Part shown: piece by piece, positions 43,452 to 54,116 of the stretch
Position numbering within the stretch: the first letter of the stretch is position 1
Layout: each line of letters begins with the position of its first letter
DNA from: Terricaulis sp.
GTDB taxonomy: Bacteria > Pseudomonadota > Alphaproteobacteria > Caulobacterales > Aquidulcibacteraceae
Assembly (NCBI GenBank): GCA_024707365.1
Contig: JANPZV010000005.1
Span: 682,001-746,000 of the forward strand
Direction: 5' to 3'
Length of the DNA stretch: 64,000 bases
Program-made: the position numbers and the translations under genes
Notes under the pieces: generated by a model
What the model was told of the DNA's origin: nothing
The model's database searches: none
What the model saw: only the letters and a program-made list of their open reading frames with translations

Positions 43452-43982
43452 TCAGCGGCTCGGTTCAATCAACCTCGGAACCCCTTCGGCGTCGAAAGCC
43501 AGCCGGATCGGCTCGTGGCCGGTGGCGCGGGCAAAGCGGAGGAGATCGGCGCTGGCGATGGCGGTGGTGGCGTCATTGCTGAGCGGGTGGAAATTGACGA
43601 GCGCGTGCGAAAACAGCGCCTCATCGAAGATCACCCGCACTTTCCCGGCCGGATCGTTGATCAAGGCATAGGCCGTCACCGAGCCGGGGGTGACGCCAAG
43701 GTGCTCCAGCAGCACATCGGCCCCGCCGAACGAAAAACGCGGTGCGCCGATGGCTTTAGAGACAGCGTTGAGCTGGATCGCGGTTTCGCCCAGCGCCGAG
43801 ATGAGCCAGAGCCCACCTTTTTTATCTTTTAAAAACAAATTCTTGGTGTGCCCGCCAGGCATGGCGGCCTTGATGTCGGCGCCTTCTTCCACGGTGAACA
43901 CCGGGCGGTGCCGATGTGTCGCGTGGGCGATGCCCAACGAATCAAACAGGGCGAAAAGATCATGTTCCGTGGCGCGCGGCAT
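43452..43982 (-). CDS. YbaK/ProX-type aminoacyl-tRNA deacylase
   Basis: Trans-editing enzyme that removes mischarged amino acids from tRNAPro. The start at 43982 (GGGGAGG upstream) gives 176 aa. '[20 protein letters not shown]' and '[19 protein letters not shown]' with the conserved Lys, then '[11 protein letters not shown]'-like '[14 protein letters not shown]', are typical of PrdX/ProXp-ala. In-frame upstream sequence is noncoding. Confidence 0.9.
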   Translation of the reverse strand: MPRATEHDLFALFDSLGIAHATHRHRPVFTVEEGADIKAAMPGGHTKNLFLKDKKGGLWLISALGETAIQLNAVSKAIGAPRFSFGGADVLLEHLGVTPGSVTAYALINDPAGKVRVIFDEALFSHALVNFHPLSNDATTAIASADLLRFARATGHEPIRLAFDAEGVPRLIEPSR

Positions 43983-44078
43983 CGCCTCCCCTTGGCGCAA
44001 GGGGTTCTCCACGTCCAGAGCATCATCCGAAGAAGTGGATGCCGGTTCTTCGATAAGATGATGCTTAATCAAAGAGAA

Positions 44079-44120
44079 CTAGAGCCCCGTTCCGTTCCAT
44101 CGGAACGGAAAAGGCTCTAG
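44079..44120. repeat. Intergenic palindrome CTAGAGCC...GGCTCTAG
   Basis: Outer arms CTAGAGCC/GGCTCTAG (44079-44086, 44113-44120) enclose CCGTTCCG-TTCCAT-CGGAACGG. Palindromes of this look recur in alphaproteobacterial intergenic DNA. The position between divergent genes makes a terminator role unlikely. Confidence 0.7.
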
Positions 44121-44131
44121 GGATAAGCGCG

Positions 44132-44917
44132 ATGAAACTCACCTGTTATCAAGTCGATCCGCAGCCGGCGGAGATGGTCCCTGGTTCGCCCGATCGCGAA
44201 TGGATGGATCGCTTCTCCGATCGGCATCCCTATCGCTGCCTGCCGCTGGTGGTGGCCAACACCACCGGCTGGGCGCTGCTTTCGCCAGTCTCGTTCACCG
44301 CCACCTGGAATGGCGGGCCGCGCACCGAGGATATTCGGCTCGACCCGGATGACGACACCCCGCGCGCGCTGCTGGATCGCTGGGCCGTCTCGCATTTCTC
44401 CGGCGGGGTGCTGACCTTCCACACCGGCTATCTGTTCCGCACCGAGCCCGGCTGGGATCTCTGGATCGGCGGGCCGCCCAATCACATCAAGGATGGCATC
44501 CAGCCGCTCGCCGGCGTGGTTGAGACGTATTGGCTGCCGTTTCCCTTCACGATGAATTGGCGCTTCACCCGGCCCGGCATGATCCAATTTAAAAGAGGCG
44601 AGCCGTTCTGCTTCATTTATCCGATCCCGCACGAGCAGATGGATCAATTCCAGCCGATCGTGAAATCGATCCACGATAATCCTGAGCTTAAGCGCGAATA
44701 CGAAGCTTGGGGCCAAAGCCGCACCAATTTTCTCAACCAGCTGTCCGATAAGGATAGCGATGCGGTGAAGCACGGCTGGCAGCGCGATTATTTCCGCGGC
44801 CGCACGCCCGAGGGCCACATCGCGCCGGATGGGCATGTCAACCGCCGCCGCATGAAGCCGCCGCGTAAGGCCGAACCAGGGAGTAGCTCATGTCACGCCC
44901 AGCCGACGCCAGCATAA
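44132..44917 (+). CDS. DUF6065 family protein
   Basis: A 261-aa soluble protein. 'HPYRCLPLVVANTTGWALLS', 'LFRTEPGWDLWIGGPPNHIK' and 'WLPFPFTMNWRFTRPG' followed by 'RGEPFCFIYPIPHEQMDQF' are the conserved landmarks I associate with DUF6065 (recalled). It is rich in Trp and Pro. No catalytic motif is certain. It overlaps the next cupin gene by 28 bp in another frame, so the two are probably co-expressed. Confidence 0.75.
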   Translation: MKLTCYQVDPQPAEMVPGSPDREWMDRFSDRHPYRCLPLVVANTTGWALLSPVSFTATWNGGPRTEDIRLDPDDDTPRALLDRWAVSHFSGGVLTFHTGYLFRTEPGWDLWIGGPPNHIKDGIQPLAGVVETYWLPFPFTMNWRFTRPGMIQFKRGEPFCFIYPIPHEQMDQFQPIVKSIHDNPELKREYEAWGQSRTNFLNQLSDKDSDAVKHGWQRDYFRGRTPEGHIAPDGHVNRRRMKPPRKAEPGSSSCHAQPTPA

Positions 44918-45291
44918 TCTTGGGCCCCGGCGAAGGGCGCGCCTATGCGATGGGCGCGATCTCGGCTGTGTTCCTCGCCGATGAAGCCGAGACGGATGCG
45001 GCCTATTCGATCTCCGAATGGCGGCTTGAGCCCCATAGCGACGGCCCCGGCAAGCATGCGCATGAGGCGCATGACGATATGTTCTATGTGCTCGAAGGGG
45101 TGATGAGTTTCTGGGTGGGCGATGCTTGGATCAAAGCGCCCGCCGGCAGCTTCGTGCGCGTCGGCAAGGGCGTGGCGCATGATTTCCGCAACGAAGGCGA
45201 TAGCCCGGCGCGGATGCTCAACATCTACATCCCCGGCGGGTTCGAGCGGGATATGCCGGCCATCGTCGATTGGTTCGCCAAACAGCGCTGA
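44890..45291 (+). CDS. Cupin domain protein
   Basis: A 133-aa single-domain cupin. Motif 1 is 'GPGKHAHEAHDDMFYVLEG', with His residues and a Glu for metal binding. Motif 2 is 'PAGSFVRVGKGVAHDFRNEG'. Members of this type act as small isomerases, dioxygenases or regulators. Nothing in the context fixes the reaction. It precedes tRNA-Gly. Confidence 0.88.
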   Translation: MSRPADASIILGPGEGRAYAMGAISAVFLADEAETDAAYSISEWRLEPHSDGPGKHAHEAHDDMFYVLEGVMSFWVGDAWIKAPAGSFVRVGKGVAHDFRNEGDSPARMLNIYIPGGFERDMPAIVDWFAKQR

Positions 45292-45441
45292 TTTCGGGCT
45301 CCGGGCGCAGGTTAATCATCGCCGCCGCCGCCGGCCGCCGAAACCTCAGCGCCGATCTCCATCGCCCCCTTGCTTTGCGCCCGCGTCTCTGCGATAGCAG
45401 CGCCCCTCAGCCGGCCCTTCGGGGACGGCCACCCCACGGAT

Positions 45442-45516
45442 GCGGGCGTAGCTCAGGGGTAGAGCACAACCTTGCCAAGGTTGGGGTCGTGAGTTCGAAT
45501 CTCATCGCCCGCTCCA
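45442..45516 (+). tRNA. tRNA-Gly (anticodon GCC)
   Basis: The acceptor stem GCGGGCG/CGCCCGC pairs perfectly. The D-arm is GCTC-AGGGGTA-GAGC, the anticodon loop CTTGCCAAG gives GCC, and the T-arm GTGAG-TTCGAAT-CTCAT is standard. CCA is encoded (45514-45516). The genes beyond it are of mobile type, so its 3' end is a likely integration site. The 45517-45715 stretch holds no gene that I can see. Confidence 0.95.
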
Positions 45517-45715
45517 AGGAAACCCAATAAAATCAACGGATTGCATTGCATTTGGCTTGGTAGCAAGACCGACGCGAGGCCGGTTATCCACAGGCCGCTA
45601 CCAGTTCGCTACCAAATCGGGACGCTCACAAAATTGTGGATAAGTTGATCGGGCGACGCCCGCCACGGCCGAGGATCGCGCGTGATCTCTCAACAATCCG
45701 ACTTATGTTCCGCAA

Positions 45716-47003
45716 CTACGCAGCTTTGTCGTTCGGTTCGTCGATGTCGGACTCGAGAAGCGGAACGGCCAAGCCGTCGATCTCCTGCAGCGCTTGCCCC
45801 GCGATGCCTTGCAGATCACCATACATGCCGACCGTCGTCTCGATGACGACCTGAATTTGCGCCTCGCGCTTGGCCCAGAGCCGGGTCATCGCTTTGCGTT
45901 CGCGGTCCAGATCGGCGCGCATGTCGGAGAACTTCTCGACGATCGCCTCCACGCGATGACGGAATTTCGGACCCGTCAGGTAGTGGTAGACCAGCTCCAT
46001 TTTCGTGGCCTGCCCAGCTTGCTTCACGCGTGCGCCGGCAAGTTCAATGAGCGATTGGCGAAGCGCAACGGCCAGCGGCACGGCATGGGCGAAGTCAGTG
46101 ACCCAAACGCCATCAACATAGCCAAACGTTTCGACGCCTTTGGGTAGCACCTTGGAGACGAGAACTGAGAGCTCAGCGCCCGCGGCGCGCTGGTCAGAGC
46201 GCAGCTTTGCAAGCCAAGCGTCAGTCCAATTCTTGGTGCGCTTACTTTCCCACAAGATCGCGCCGCACTCTTGTGCGCCAGGTGAGAACACGCGCTGAAG
46301 CGCATCGCCACCGAACTCGCCCTTCGCGACGGGCTCGATGCAATCAACCGGGAAGGTCATCCGCAGCGTGGACTCAAGTTCGAGTTCAAGAATTTCGCCT
46401 TGAAGCTGCTGCGAGCCCTGTTCGGCCTTGCGCTTCAGATCCTCGATCTGGCGCTGCATCGCAGCGATCTGATGCTCCTTCTCGGCGACTTTGAGCTTCA
46501 GGCCGTCCTCGGCCTCGATCTTCGCTTTCCGCCGGACCTCGACCAGCGAGTCCTGAACCCGCCTTTCGATGGTCAAATCGAGTTCGCGTTTTGCTTCGTC
46601 CAGTTCGCGTTGCTTACGCAGCAACACGGCCTGCTCTTTTTGCGCCTCTTCCAACTTGCGATCCCGTTGAGCAAGCAGCGCCTGAGCCTCGGCCAACTCG
46701 GCCGCTTTCGATTGGAGATCAGCGGCGGCCGCCGCTTTGGCCTTCCGGGACTCTTCGGCTGCGATTGCTGCACGACCAGCATCGAGTTTCGCCCGCACCT
46801 GATCATCAATCTCGGCGCGCGCGTGCTCGACGGCGTTGCGCTGCGCTTTGAGGTCCGCTTCGCGCTGCGCGACCTCGGCGTCCTTGCGAGCGATTTTGGC
46901 CTCATACTCTTCGCGAGTGGTGCGAGATCAGCGGAGCGGCCAATGACTCGGTCAGTTTGATCTCAGTGGCGCATGACGGGCAGGTGATGATCGGGTCGGT
47001 CAT
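45716..47003 (-). CDS. DUF2130 domain protein (frameshifted)
   Basis: About 429 aa after correction. The N-terminus 'MTDPIITCPSCATEIKLTES' has a CxxC. A long Ala/Glu/Lys-rich coiled coil follows (about residues 60-215), then the DUF2130 core ('GAILWESKRTKNWTDAWLAK' and 'GVWVTDFAHAVPLAVALRQ'). One extra base near 46919-46926 breaks the frame after 'LAAPLI'. The 'ILWESKRTKNW' stretch is nuclease-like in character, but the function is unknown. It is divergent from the WYL regulator. Confidence 0.85.
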
Positions 47004-47050
47004 GTTGAGCTCCGCATTAAGTTCGACGCGCCGGCCAAGCCGCGCATATA

Positions 47051-47114
47051 TTGACAATCGTCAGAATAGAAACTATATGGGTAAAGAGGCGATGTCAATA
47101 TAGAAACTATACGG
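47051..47114 (+). promoter_or_regulatory. Promoter with two direct-repeat operators, WYL/hsd operon
   Basis: -35 TTGACA (47051-47056), 17-bp spacer, -10 TATATG (47074-47079). The 15-mer ATAGAAACTATATGG (47066-47080) overlaps the -10 and recurs as ATAGAAACTATACGG at 47100-47114, 34 bp (about three helical turns) on. Each carries the dyad ATAG-AAA-CTAT. This fits autorepression by the WYL protein encoded next (inference). Confidence 0.72.
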
Positions 47115-47146
47115 AAGTGTGAGTGGCGAAGGTGGCCGTGTCGGAA

Positions 47147-48003
47147 ATGCGCTGGGGCGTTGAGAAACGCTTGGAATTCATCGAGTTCCGCCTCTTTTGG
47201 GAGGGGGGATCAATCGCGCCGACATCATGGAGCAGTTCGGCGTGTCGGTCCCTCAGGCGTCCAAAGATCTGAGCCTGTATGAAGAGCGCGCGCCCGGAAA
47301 TCTGGCCTATGACAAGCGGTTGAAGCGTTATCTGGCGGCGAAAGACTTCAAGCCTGTCTTTCTGAAACCTGAAGCTGATCTCTACCTGAGCCAGCTAAAG
47401 TCGGTGTCTGACCGTGTGGTCCCGGCCGAAGACACTTGGCTCGCCGAAGCTCCGGATACGGACGCGATGCCGGTGCCGCATCGCCGCGTGAGCGTCGACG
47501 TCCTTCGAGCAATGGTGTCAGCGGTCCGGCGCGGGCGGTCGATTGAAATTTTGTACCAGTCAATGAATCCAACGCGGCTTGAGCCGGGGTGGCGATGGAT
47601 CACGCCACATGCCTTTAGCAATGACGGGCTTCGCTGGCACGTGCGCGCCTACTGCCACATCGACAAAAAATTTAAGGACTTTCTTCTGTCCCGCTGCTTG
47701 GACGTTCGGGGCGATGGCGATGCCGGCGCCGCTCCGGACGCGGATCGCTTCTGGTTCGAGAGATTCAACGTTGTACTGTCGCCAAATCCCGCGTTGAGCA
47801 AAAGCCAGCAAGCGGTCGTGGCGCAGGACTACGCCATGACGGATGGGTCGATCGCCGTTCCTGTCCGCAAAGCGCTTTTGTACTATTTTCAGAAACGCTT
47901 GCGTCTGGATGGGATCGCCGCGCTGGATGGGCCGTACGAGACGCCCGTCATAATAACCAACCGCGAAGAGTTCTCGCGCGCACTGGCGGAGGCGGCTGCA
48001 TGA
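47147..48003 (+). CDS. WYL-domain transcriptional regulator, BrxR/CapW-like (frameshifted)
   Basis: A winged helix, WYL domain and C-terminal extension. From ATG 47147: 'MRWGVEKRLEFIEFRLFWEG'. The G6 run 47203-47208 has lost one base, after which 'INRADIMEQFGVSVPQASKD' continues the DNA-binding domain. The WYL core has 'RGRSIEILYQSMNP' and 'WHVRAYCHIDKKFKDFLLSR'. About 285 aa; GTG 47123 is an alternative start. BrxR and CapW homologues repress phage-defence operons (established knowledge). Here it heads the hsdRMS operon. Confidence 0.85.
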
Positions 48004-51000
48004 AGTCCGCCAATTTTGAATTGCTGCGCGCGAAATGGCCGGAACTTGCTGATCTAGGAGGATTTGCGGAAGCCTACGCGTACGCGGACCCGGCGAGCGC
48101 CCTTGTGAAGCTGCGTCTCTACGCGGAGAACTTGGCGCGCGACATTTATCGCGATCACCAATTGCCGAAACCGGATTTGGCGACCTTTGTTGATCTTCTC
48201 AATGGCCAAGCGTTTACGGCGATCACGCCGAAGACCGTCCTCGACAAGCTCCATGCGCTTCGCGTCTATGGAAACAAGGCTGCGCATGGCGAGGAAGCGA
48301 AGGCGCAGAACGCGCTGTGGCTGCTAAGGGAAGCACACGATCTAGCGCGATGGCTGCTCGTTAAGACAGGGCTCGCCAAGCCCGCAAATATCGCGGCGTT
48401 TCAGCCGCCGGCGCCGCCACAGGCCGCACAGAAGGAGCGCGCGCAGTTCCTGGAGAAGCTGGCAGCTCAGGAAGCGCAAATGGATGCGCTCCTGCAGGAG
48501 CTGGAAGCGGCCCGCAATAATGTCGCCGTTGCGGAGAAGAAGGCTGCCGAACTGCAAGCTCTCGCCGCTGAAGCCGATGCTGCGTCGAACGCTCTTCATT
48601 TCGACGAAGCGACGACGCGGTCGAGGCTGATCGACAATCAGCTCGTTAGCGCCGGCTGGAACGTCGCCAACGAAGGCGCCAACACAGGCGAAGTCGGGAA
48701 AGAGGTCGAGGTTAGTCACCAACCAACCGAGTCCGGCATCGGCTACGCCGACTACGTGTTGTGGGACGATAACGGCAATCCGCTAGCGGTTATCGAAGCC
48801 AAGAAAACATCTGTTGATCCTGAAATCGGGGGCCAGCAAGCCAAGCTCTACGCCGATGGTTTGGAGAAGATGCACGGGCAACGGCCGGTGATCTTCTACA
48901 CCAATGGCTTCGATATCTGGATTTGGGACGATGCGCAGGGGTATCCGCCGCGAAAGCTCTACGGCTTCTACTCGAAGGATAGCCTGCAGCGCCTGGTCAG
49001 CTACCAGCGGAAAGAGCGCCAAACGCTTGATAGCGTCCTTGTCAACGACGCGATTGTGGACCGCCTCTATCAGTTTGAAGCTATCAAACGTGTGGCCGAA
49101 CGGTTCGGCGGTAAACATCGGCGCGCTCTGGTGGTTCAGGCCACCGGCACTGGAAAAACACGTGTAGCGATTGCGCTCGCCGATCTGCTCATTCGCGCGG
49201 GTTGGGTGACGCGTGTCTTGTTTCTTTGCGACCGACGCGAATTACGGAAGCAGGCAAAGAATGCGTTCAACGATTTTCTGTCGGAGCCCGTCCGCATCGT
49301 GTCGTCGCGTATTAGAGCGAACGCCACTGAGCGCATTTTTCTAGCGACCTATCCAGCGATGCAGAAGGTCTTTCAATCTTTCGATCCGGGCTTCTTCGAT
49401 CTAATAATCGCTGATGAATCGCATCGATCGATCTATAACGTCTATGGGGACATGTTCCGCTATTTTGATTGTCATCAGGTGGGACTGACCGCGACGCCGG
49501 TTGATTTCGTAACCAAGAGTACGTTTCGCCTTTTCGACTGTGAGGGATTGTTGCCGACGGCCAATTACACGTTGGAGGAGGCGATCGACCAAGACTATCT
49601 CACGCCGTTCGAGGTGTTTGAGCACACCACTCAATTTCTTCGGTCGGGCATTAAGCTCGATACCCTGACCAAACAGCAGATCGAACAGTTGGAGGAGCAG
49701 GGCGAAGACCCGTCGCACTACGACTTCACGTCCGAGCAAGTCGATAAGGCCGTCTACAATAAGGACACGAACCGCGAGATTCTACGTAACCTCATGGAAA
49801 ACGGCTTGCGCGATGCGACGGGCCAGGCGCCAGGAAAGAGCATCATCTTCGCGCGCAACCACCAGCACGCCGTCCTGCTCGCCCGGCTATTTGACGAGAT
49901 GTATCCCCAATACGGCGGCAAGTTCTGTCAGGTCATCGACAATTATGATCCCCGGGCCGAGCAGCTCATCGATGACTTCAAGGGGGCTGGCGTGAATGAC
50001 GAGCTAACGATCGCCATCTCCGTCGACATGCTCGACACCGGCATCGACGTTCCCGAAATCTTGAACCTCGTATTCGCCAAGCCGATCAAGTCGCCGGTCA
50101 AGTTTTGGCAGATGATCGGTCGCGGAACGCGCCTTTGCCCGGATCTTTTTGGGCCAGGGCAACGCAAAACGATTTTCAGAATTTTCGACCATTGGGGAAA
50201 TTTTGAGCGGTTTGAGATGGGGTATCGGCCCGCTGAGCCGGTGGCCGGAAAGCCGTTGCTGCAGGCCCTCTTCGAGGAGCGATTGCTGCTGGCTGAAGTC
50301 GCGCTGCAAAAAGAGTGAAACCGCCGAATTCGATCGCATCATCGCCTTGGTGGCCGCCGACATTCAAGCGCTTCCCGAAGAGTCGATTTCCGTTCGCGAG
50401 AAGTGGAAGGAGAAACGTGCGCTTGGCGATGATGCTACGCTGAAGCAATTCGCGCCCGCGACCGTCGCGCGTTTGCGGCAAGACATTGCCCCGCTGATGC
50501 AATGGCGAAACATCCGCGGGTGGAGCGACGCTTATCAGCTCGATCTTTTGATCGCGCGCATGCAGACCGCTGTCCTAAGAAAATCGGGCGAAGTCGCCAA
50601 TTTGAAGATCGAGCTGTTGGACCGCTTGGGCTTGCTTCAGATGCACCTTAACCCGGTGCGCGAGAAGGCCGAGGTTATCAAGCGCGTCAAGTCGGACGAG
50701 TTCTGGTCTGGTGTCTCGGTCGCGAGCCTAGAGGAGGTGCGTATTCCTCTGCGCGAGATCATGCATCATCGCCAGAAAGGAACGGGCCAGACGCTGCCGC
50801 CCAAAATCATCGATGTGACCGAGGACGCCTCAGGCATTCAGATGAGCCGGCGCTCAACGACGCTGCGAAGTGTAGACATGAAGGCGTATCGCCAGATCGT
50901 CGAGGAGGAGGTACGCAAGCACTTCGCAACCGATCCCACGCTGCAGAAGATCTGCGCGGGCGAGGCGGTCTCGCCGCACGATCTCGAAACCCTGGTGTCG

Positions 51001-51384
51001 CTTATACTGACGCAGAGCCCGAATTCCAGTCGTGACATCCTCGCGGAGTTCTTCGCTTCGACGGCCGAACCGCTCCTGTTTGTCATGCGCTCCATTATCG
51101 GGATGGACCCGAAGGCGGTGGCGGAGCGGTTCACCGTTTTCGCGCAGAAGCATCCAGAATTGACGGCCAAGCAAACGCGCTTCCTCGCGCTGCTGCAAAA
51201 CCACATCGCGAAGTACGGCTCCATCACGCTGGATCGTCTCTATGAGGCGCCGTTCACGGTGATTGATGCGGACGGGCCGGACGGCGTGTTTGAGCGCGAA
51301 GACGAGATCAGCGACCTTTTGGAAATCCTCACGGTGTTTGCACCGCCGCAAGGCGACCAGGCAGGCCCGAGTGAAAGGCAATAG
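48000..51384 (+). CDS. hsdR: Type I restriction enzyme R subunit (frameshifted)
   Basis: ATP-driven translocase and endonuclease subunit. An N-terminal DUF4145-like domain (residues 1-125), a coiled coil (140-195), and an HSDR_N nuclease domain ('[21 protein letters not shown]', Asp and ExK near 245-265) precede the helicase: '[11 protein letters not shown]' near 380, 'ADESHRS' near 470, 'GRGTRLCP' near 706. An extra A in the run 50308-50312 breaks the frame. The C-terminal EcoEI-type region follows. The corrected length is about 1127 aa. The start overlaps the WYL stop. Confidence 0.93.
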
Positions 51385-51389
51385 CAGGC

Positions 51390-52913
51390 ATGGTTACGGG
51401 TGAACTCAAACGCCGCATCGACGCGCTCTGGACCGAGTTCTGGCAGGGCGGCATTACCAATCCGCTTACGGTGATCGAGCAGATCACGTTCCTTATGTAT
51501 GCGCGCCTGCTCGATATTAACGAGACACGCGATGAGAACCGCCAGAAACGAACGAAAGTGAGCTTCAAGCGCCGGTTCAATGATGAGCAGCAGCATCTTC
51601 GCTGGTCGATGATTAGGCACACGCCGGCCGAGCGCATTATTCCGCTCGTGCGCGACGAGGTGTTCCCGCATTTCAAGACGACGGCGGCCAGTGGTTCGGC
51701 GTTCGCGGAGTTCATGAAGGACGCGCAGTTGATGATCCAGAAGCCGAGTCTTCTGGTCAAAGCCGTCAACATGATCCAGGAGCTGCCGCTTACCGAAGGA
51801 GACGCGAAAGGCGACCTCTACGAGTATCTTCTCAGCAAGCTGACCACGGCAGGCATCAACGGCCAGTTCCGCACGCCCCGGCACATCATTCGATTGATGG
51901 TCGATATGCTGGAGCCAAAGCCCACTGACGTCGTCTGCGATCCGGCGTGCGGCACGGGCGGTTTTCTCGTCGGAGTGATGCAGCACCTGATGGAGGCTTA
52001 CACGTCTCCCGAGGGCGTCATCGAGGAAACCGATGCGGAGACGGGCGCCAGGGAGAAGATTTACACCGGAGACTTGCTAGAGGCGCATCGCGAGCACGTG
52101 CGAAGCGGCATGTTTCATGGCTTCGATTTCGACGCCACCATGCTGCGCATCGCCGCCATGAACCTTATGCTCCACGGCGTCGATGATCCGGATATCCACT
52201 ACCAAGACACGTTGAGCACCGGGTTTACCGACAAGTTTCCTCGGGCGGCAAACGAGGGCTTTGACATCGTGCTCGCCAACCCGCCGTTCAAGGGAAGCTT
52301 GGACTTTGACGACGTGCACGCGGGGCTCCTGCGCCAAGTGAAGACGAGGAAGACAGAGCTCCTCTTTCTCGTGCTGATTCTGCGCATGCTGAAGGTAGGC
52401 GGTCGGTCGGCTACCATCGTGCCAGATGGCGTTCTCTTTGGCTCGTCGACTGCACATGTCGCGCTTCGCAAACTGCTTCTGGATCACAACCAGCTGGAAG
52501 CAGTGATTTCGCTGCCTAGCGGTGTTTTTAAGCCCTATGCCGGAGTTTCCACCGGCATCGTCGTCTTCACCAAAGGCGGACGCACGGACAACGTGTTCTT
52601 TTACGACGTCGAGGCAGACGGTTATTCGCTGGACGACAAGCGCGATCCAATCGAGGCCAACGACCTGCCGGACTGCCTGGCTCGCTGGAAGGCTCGCGAC
52701 CCGAAAAGGGATACAGACCGCAAGGACAAGGCATTCTTCGTCTCCGCCGCCGATATCCGCGCCGCAAACTACGACCTGTCGCTCAGCCGCTACAAGGAGC
52801 GGGTCTATGAAGAACAGGACTATGATCCGCCCCAAGTGATCCTCGCGCGCATGAAGGCGCTGAACGAGGATATCGCCACCGACATCGCCGACCTTGAGGA
52901 GATGCTGGGGTGA
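51390..52913 (+). CDS. hsdM: Type I restriction-modification M subunit
   Basis: Adenine-N6 DNA methyltransferase of 507 aa. A helical N-terminal HsdM domain ('[20 protein letters not shown]'), the SAM motif '[12 protein letters not shown]' near residue 183, and the catalytic 'LANPPFKG' near 295. It starts 5 bp after the hsdR stop and overlaps hsdS by four bases. The frame is intact. Confidence 0.95.
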   Translation: MVTGELKRRIDALWTEFWQGGITNPLTVIEQITFLMYARLLDINETRDENRQKRTKVSFKRRFNDEQQHLRWSMIRHTPAERIIPLVRDEVFPHFKTTAASGSAFAEFMKDAQLMIQKPSLLVKAVNMIQELPLTEGDAKGDLYEYLLSKLTTAGINGQFRTPRHIIRLMVDMLEPKPTDVVCDPACGTGGFLVGVMQHLMEAYTSPEGVIEETDAETGAREKIYTGDLLEAHREHVRSGMFHGFDFDATMLRIAAMNLMLHGVDDPDIHYQDTLSTGFTDKFPRAANEGFDIVLANPPFKGSLDFDDVHAGLLRQVKTRKTELLFLVLILRMLKVGGRSATIVPDGVLFGSSTAHVALRKLLLDHNQLEAVISLPSGVFKPYAGVSTGIVVFTKGGRTDNVFFYDVEADGYSLDDKRDPIEANDLPDCLARWKARDPKRDTDRKDKAFFVSAADIRAANYDLSLSRYKERVYEEQDYDPPQVILARMKALNEDIATDIADLEEMLG

Positions 52914-54106
52914 TTGGTGTGAGAGAAAAACCTCTGGCGGAGGTCGCCGACGTAATTCGGGGTGTTACCTATTCTGCGCCAGACGCGTCATCCGAACCGC
53001 TGCCGGGAAGTGTTCCGCTGTTGCGGGCGGGGAATATTAAAGCGGAACTTACGATAGACGATGATCTCGTTTTTGTACCTGAGCGGCTGATCAATGACCG
53101 GCAATGGCTCCGTCGTGGCGACATTGTTATGTGCACGTCGTCAGGAAGTTCGGCTGTCGTGGGAAAGACAGCATACTTGGAGAAGGATTGGCGCGGCTCG
53201 TTCGGCGCCTTTTGTGCGGTCATTCGTTCGCGCAGTGACGAATGTCATCCCAGATATCTGTATCACTATCTCCAATCGCCGAAATTTCGCGCATGGGCCG
53301 ATCGATCAGCCGGGGCAAATATAAAGAACATACGAAAATCAGAGCTCGACGATTTTCCGCTCATTCTTCCAAAAGCGAAAGAGCAAGAACGCATCGCCGC
53401 GATCCTCGACAAGGCTGACGCCATCCGTCGCAAGCGCGAGCAAGCCCTCGCCCTCGCGGACGAACTTCTTAAGTCGACGTTCCTGGATATGTTTGGCGAT
53501 CCAGTTCGGAATCCCAAGGGATGGCGTCGGCGGCCGGTTGGCGAGCTCTGCAGCCGAGTCACCGTTGGTATCGTAGTTCAACCGGCCTCTTACTATGTGA
53601 GCCACGGCGTCCCCGCGTTACGATCCCTGAATGTGCGTGAGGACTACATTGATCGTAGCAATCTCGTTTATTTTTCGCCGGAGGACAACGAACGGGAACT
53701 GGCCAAAACCAGGATTCGGGCCGGCGACGTAGTTGTCGTGCGATCTGGGCAGCCCGGTAAGGCAGCAATTGTTCCTCCCGAACTTGACGGCGTGAACTCG
53801 ATAGACATTTTGATCGCCAGCCCGAAACTTGGCGAGGTTACGTCCGACTACCTTTGCGCCTTCCTCAATTCGCCTGGAGGAAGGGAGATTGTTCTAGCGG
53901 AAGAGCGCGGGCAGATTCAGAAGCACCTGAATGTTGGGTCCCTAAAGGCGGCAGAAATTCCAACTCCTCCTTTTGACTTGATGGCGATTCACGAGCGCCG
54001 CGTGCACTCGATGCGAGACCAGCGAACGCTATTGGCCAGCGCGCAGCGTGAAGCAGATGGGCTGTTCGCCTCTCTCTGCCAACGCGCTTTCCGCGGCGAA
54101 CTATAG
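52910..54106 (+). CDS. hsdS: Type I restriction-modification S subunit
   Basis: DNA-recognition subunit of 398 aa with two target-recognition domains. TRD1 (about 1-150) ends in '[20 protein letters not shown]', and the central conserved helix is '[20 protein letters not shown]'. TRD2 (about 205-360) ends with '[18 protein letters not shown]'. GTG start at 52910, overlapping hsdM. The TRD sequences set the methylation target, which cannot be read by eye. Confidence 0.93.
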   Translation: MIGVREKPLAEVADVIRGVTYSAPDASSEPLPGSVPLLRAGNIKAELTIDDDLVFVPERLINDRQWLRRGDIVMCTSSGSSAVVGKTAYLEKDWRGSFGAFCAVIRSRSDECHPRYLYHYLQSPKFRAWADRSAGANIKNIRKSELDDFPLILPKAKEQERIAAILDKADAIRRKREQALALADELLKSTFLDMFGDPVRNPKGWRRRPVGELCSRVTVGIVVQPASYYVSHGVPALRSLNVREDYIDRSNLVYFSPEDNERELAKTRIRAGDVVVVRSGQPGKAAIVPPELDGVNSIDILIASPKLGEVTSDYLCAFLNSPGGREIVLAEERGQIQKHLNVGSLKAAEIPTPPFDLMAIHERRVHSMRDQRTLLASAQREADGLFASLCQRAFRGEL

Positions 54107-54116
54107 GGATAGCTCT

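Noticed and set aside
45517-45715. An integrase gene next to tRNA-Gly
   Set aside because: No frame with tyrosine-recombinase motifs is present near the tRNA. If one exists it lies beyond the window.
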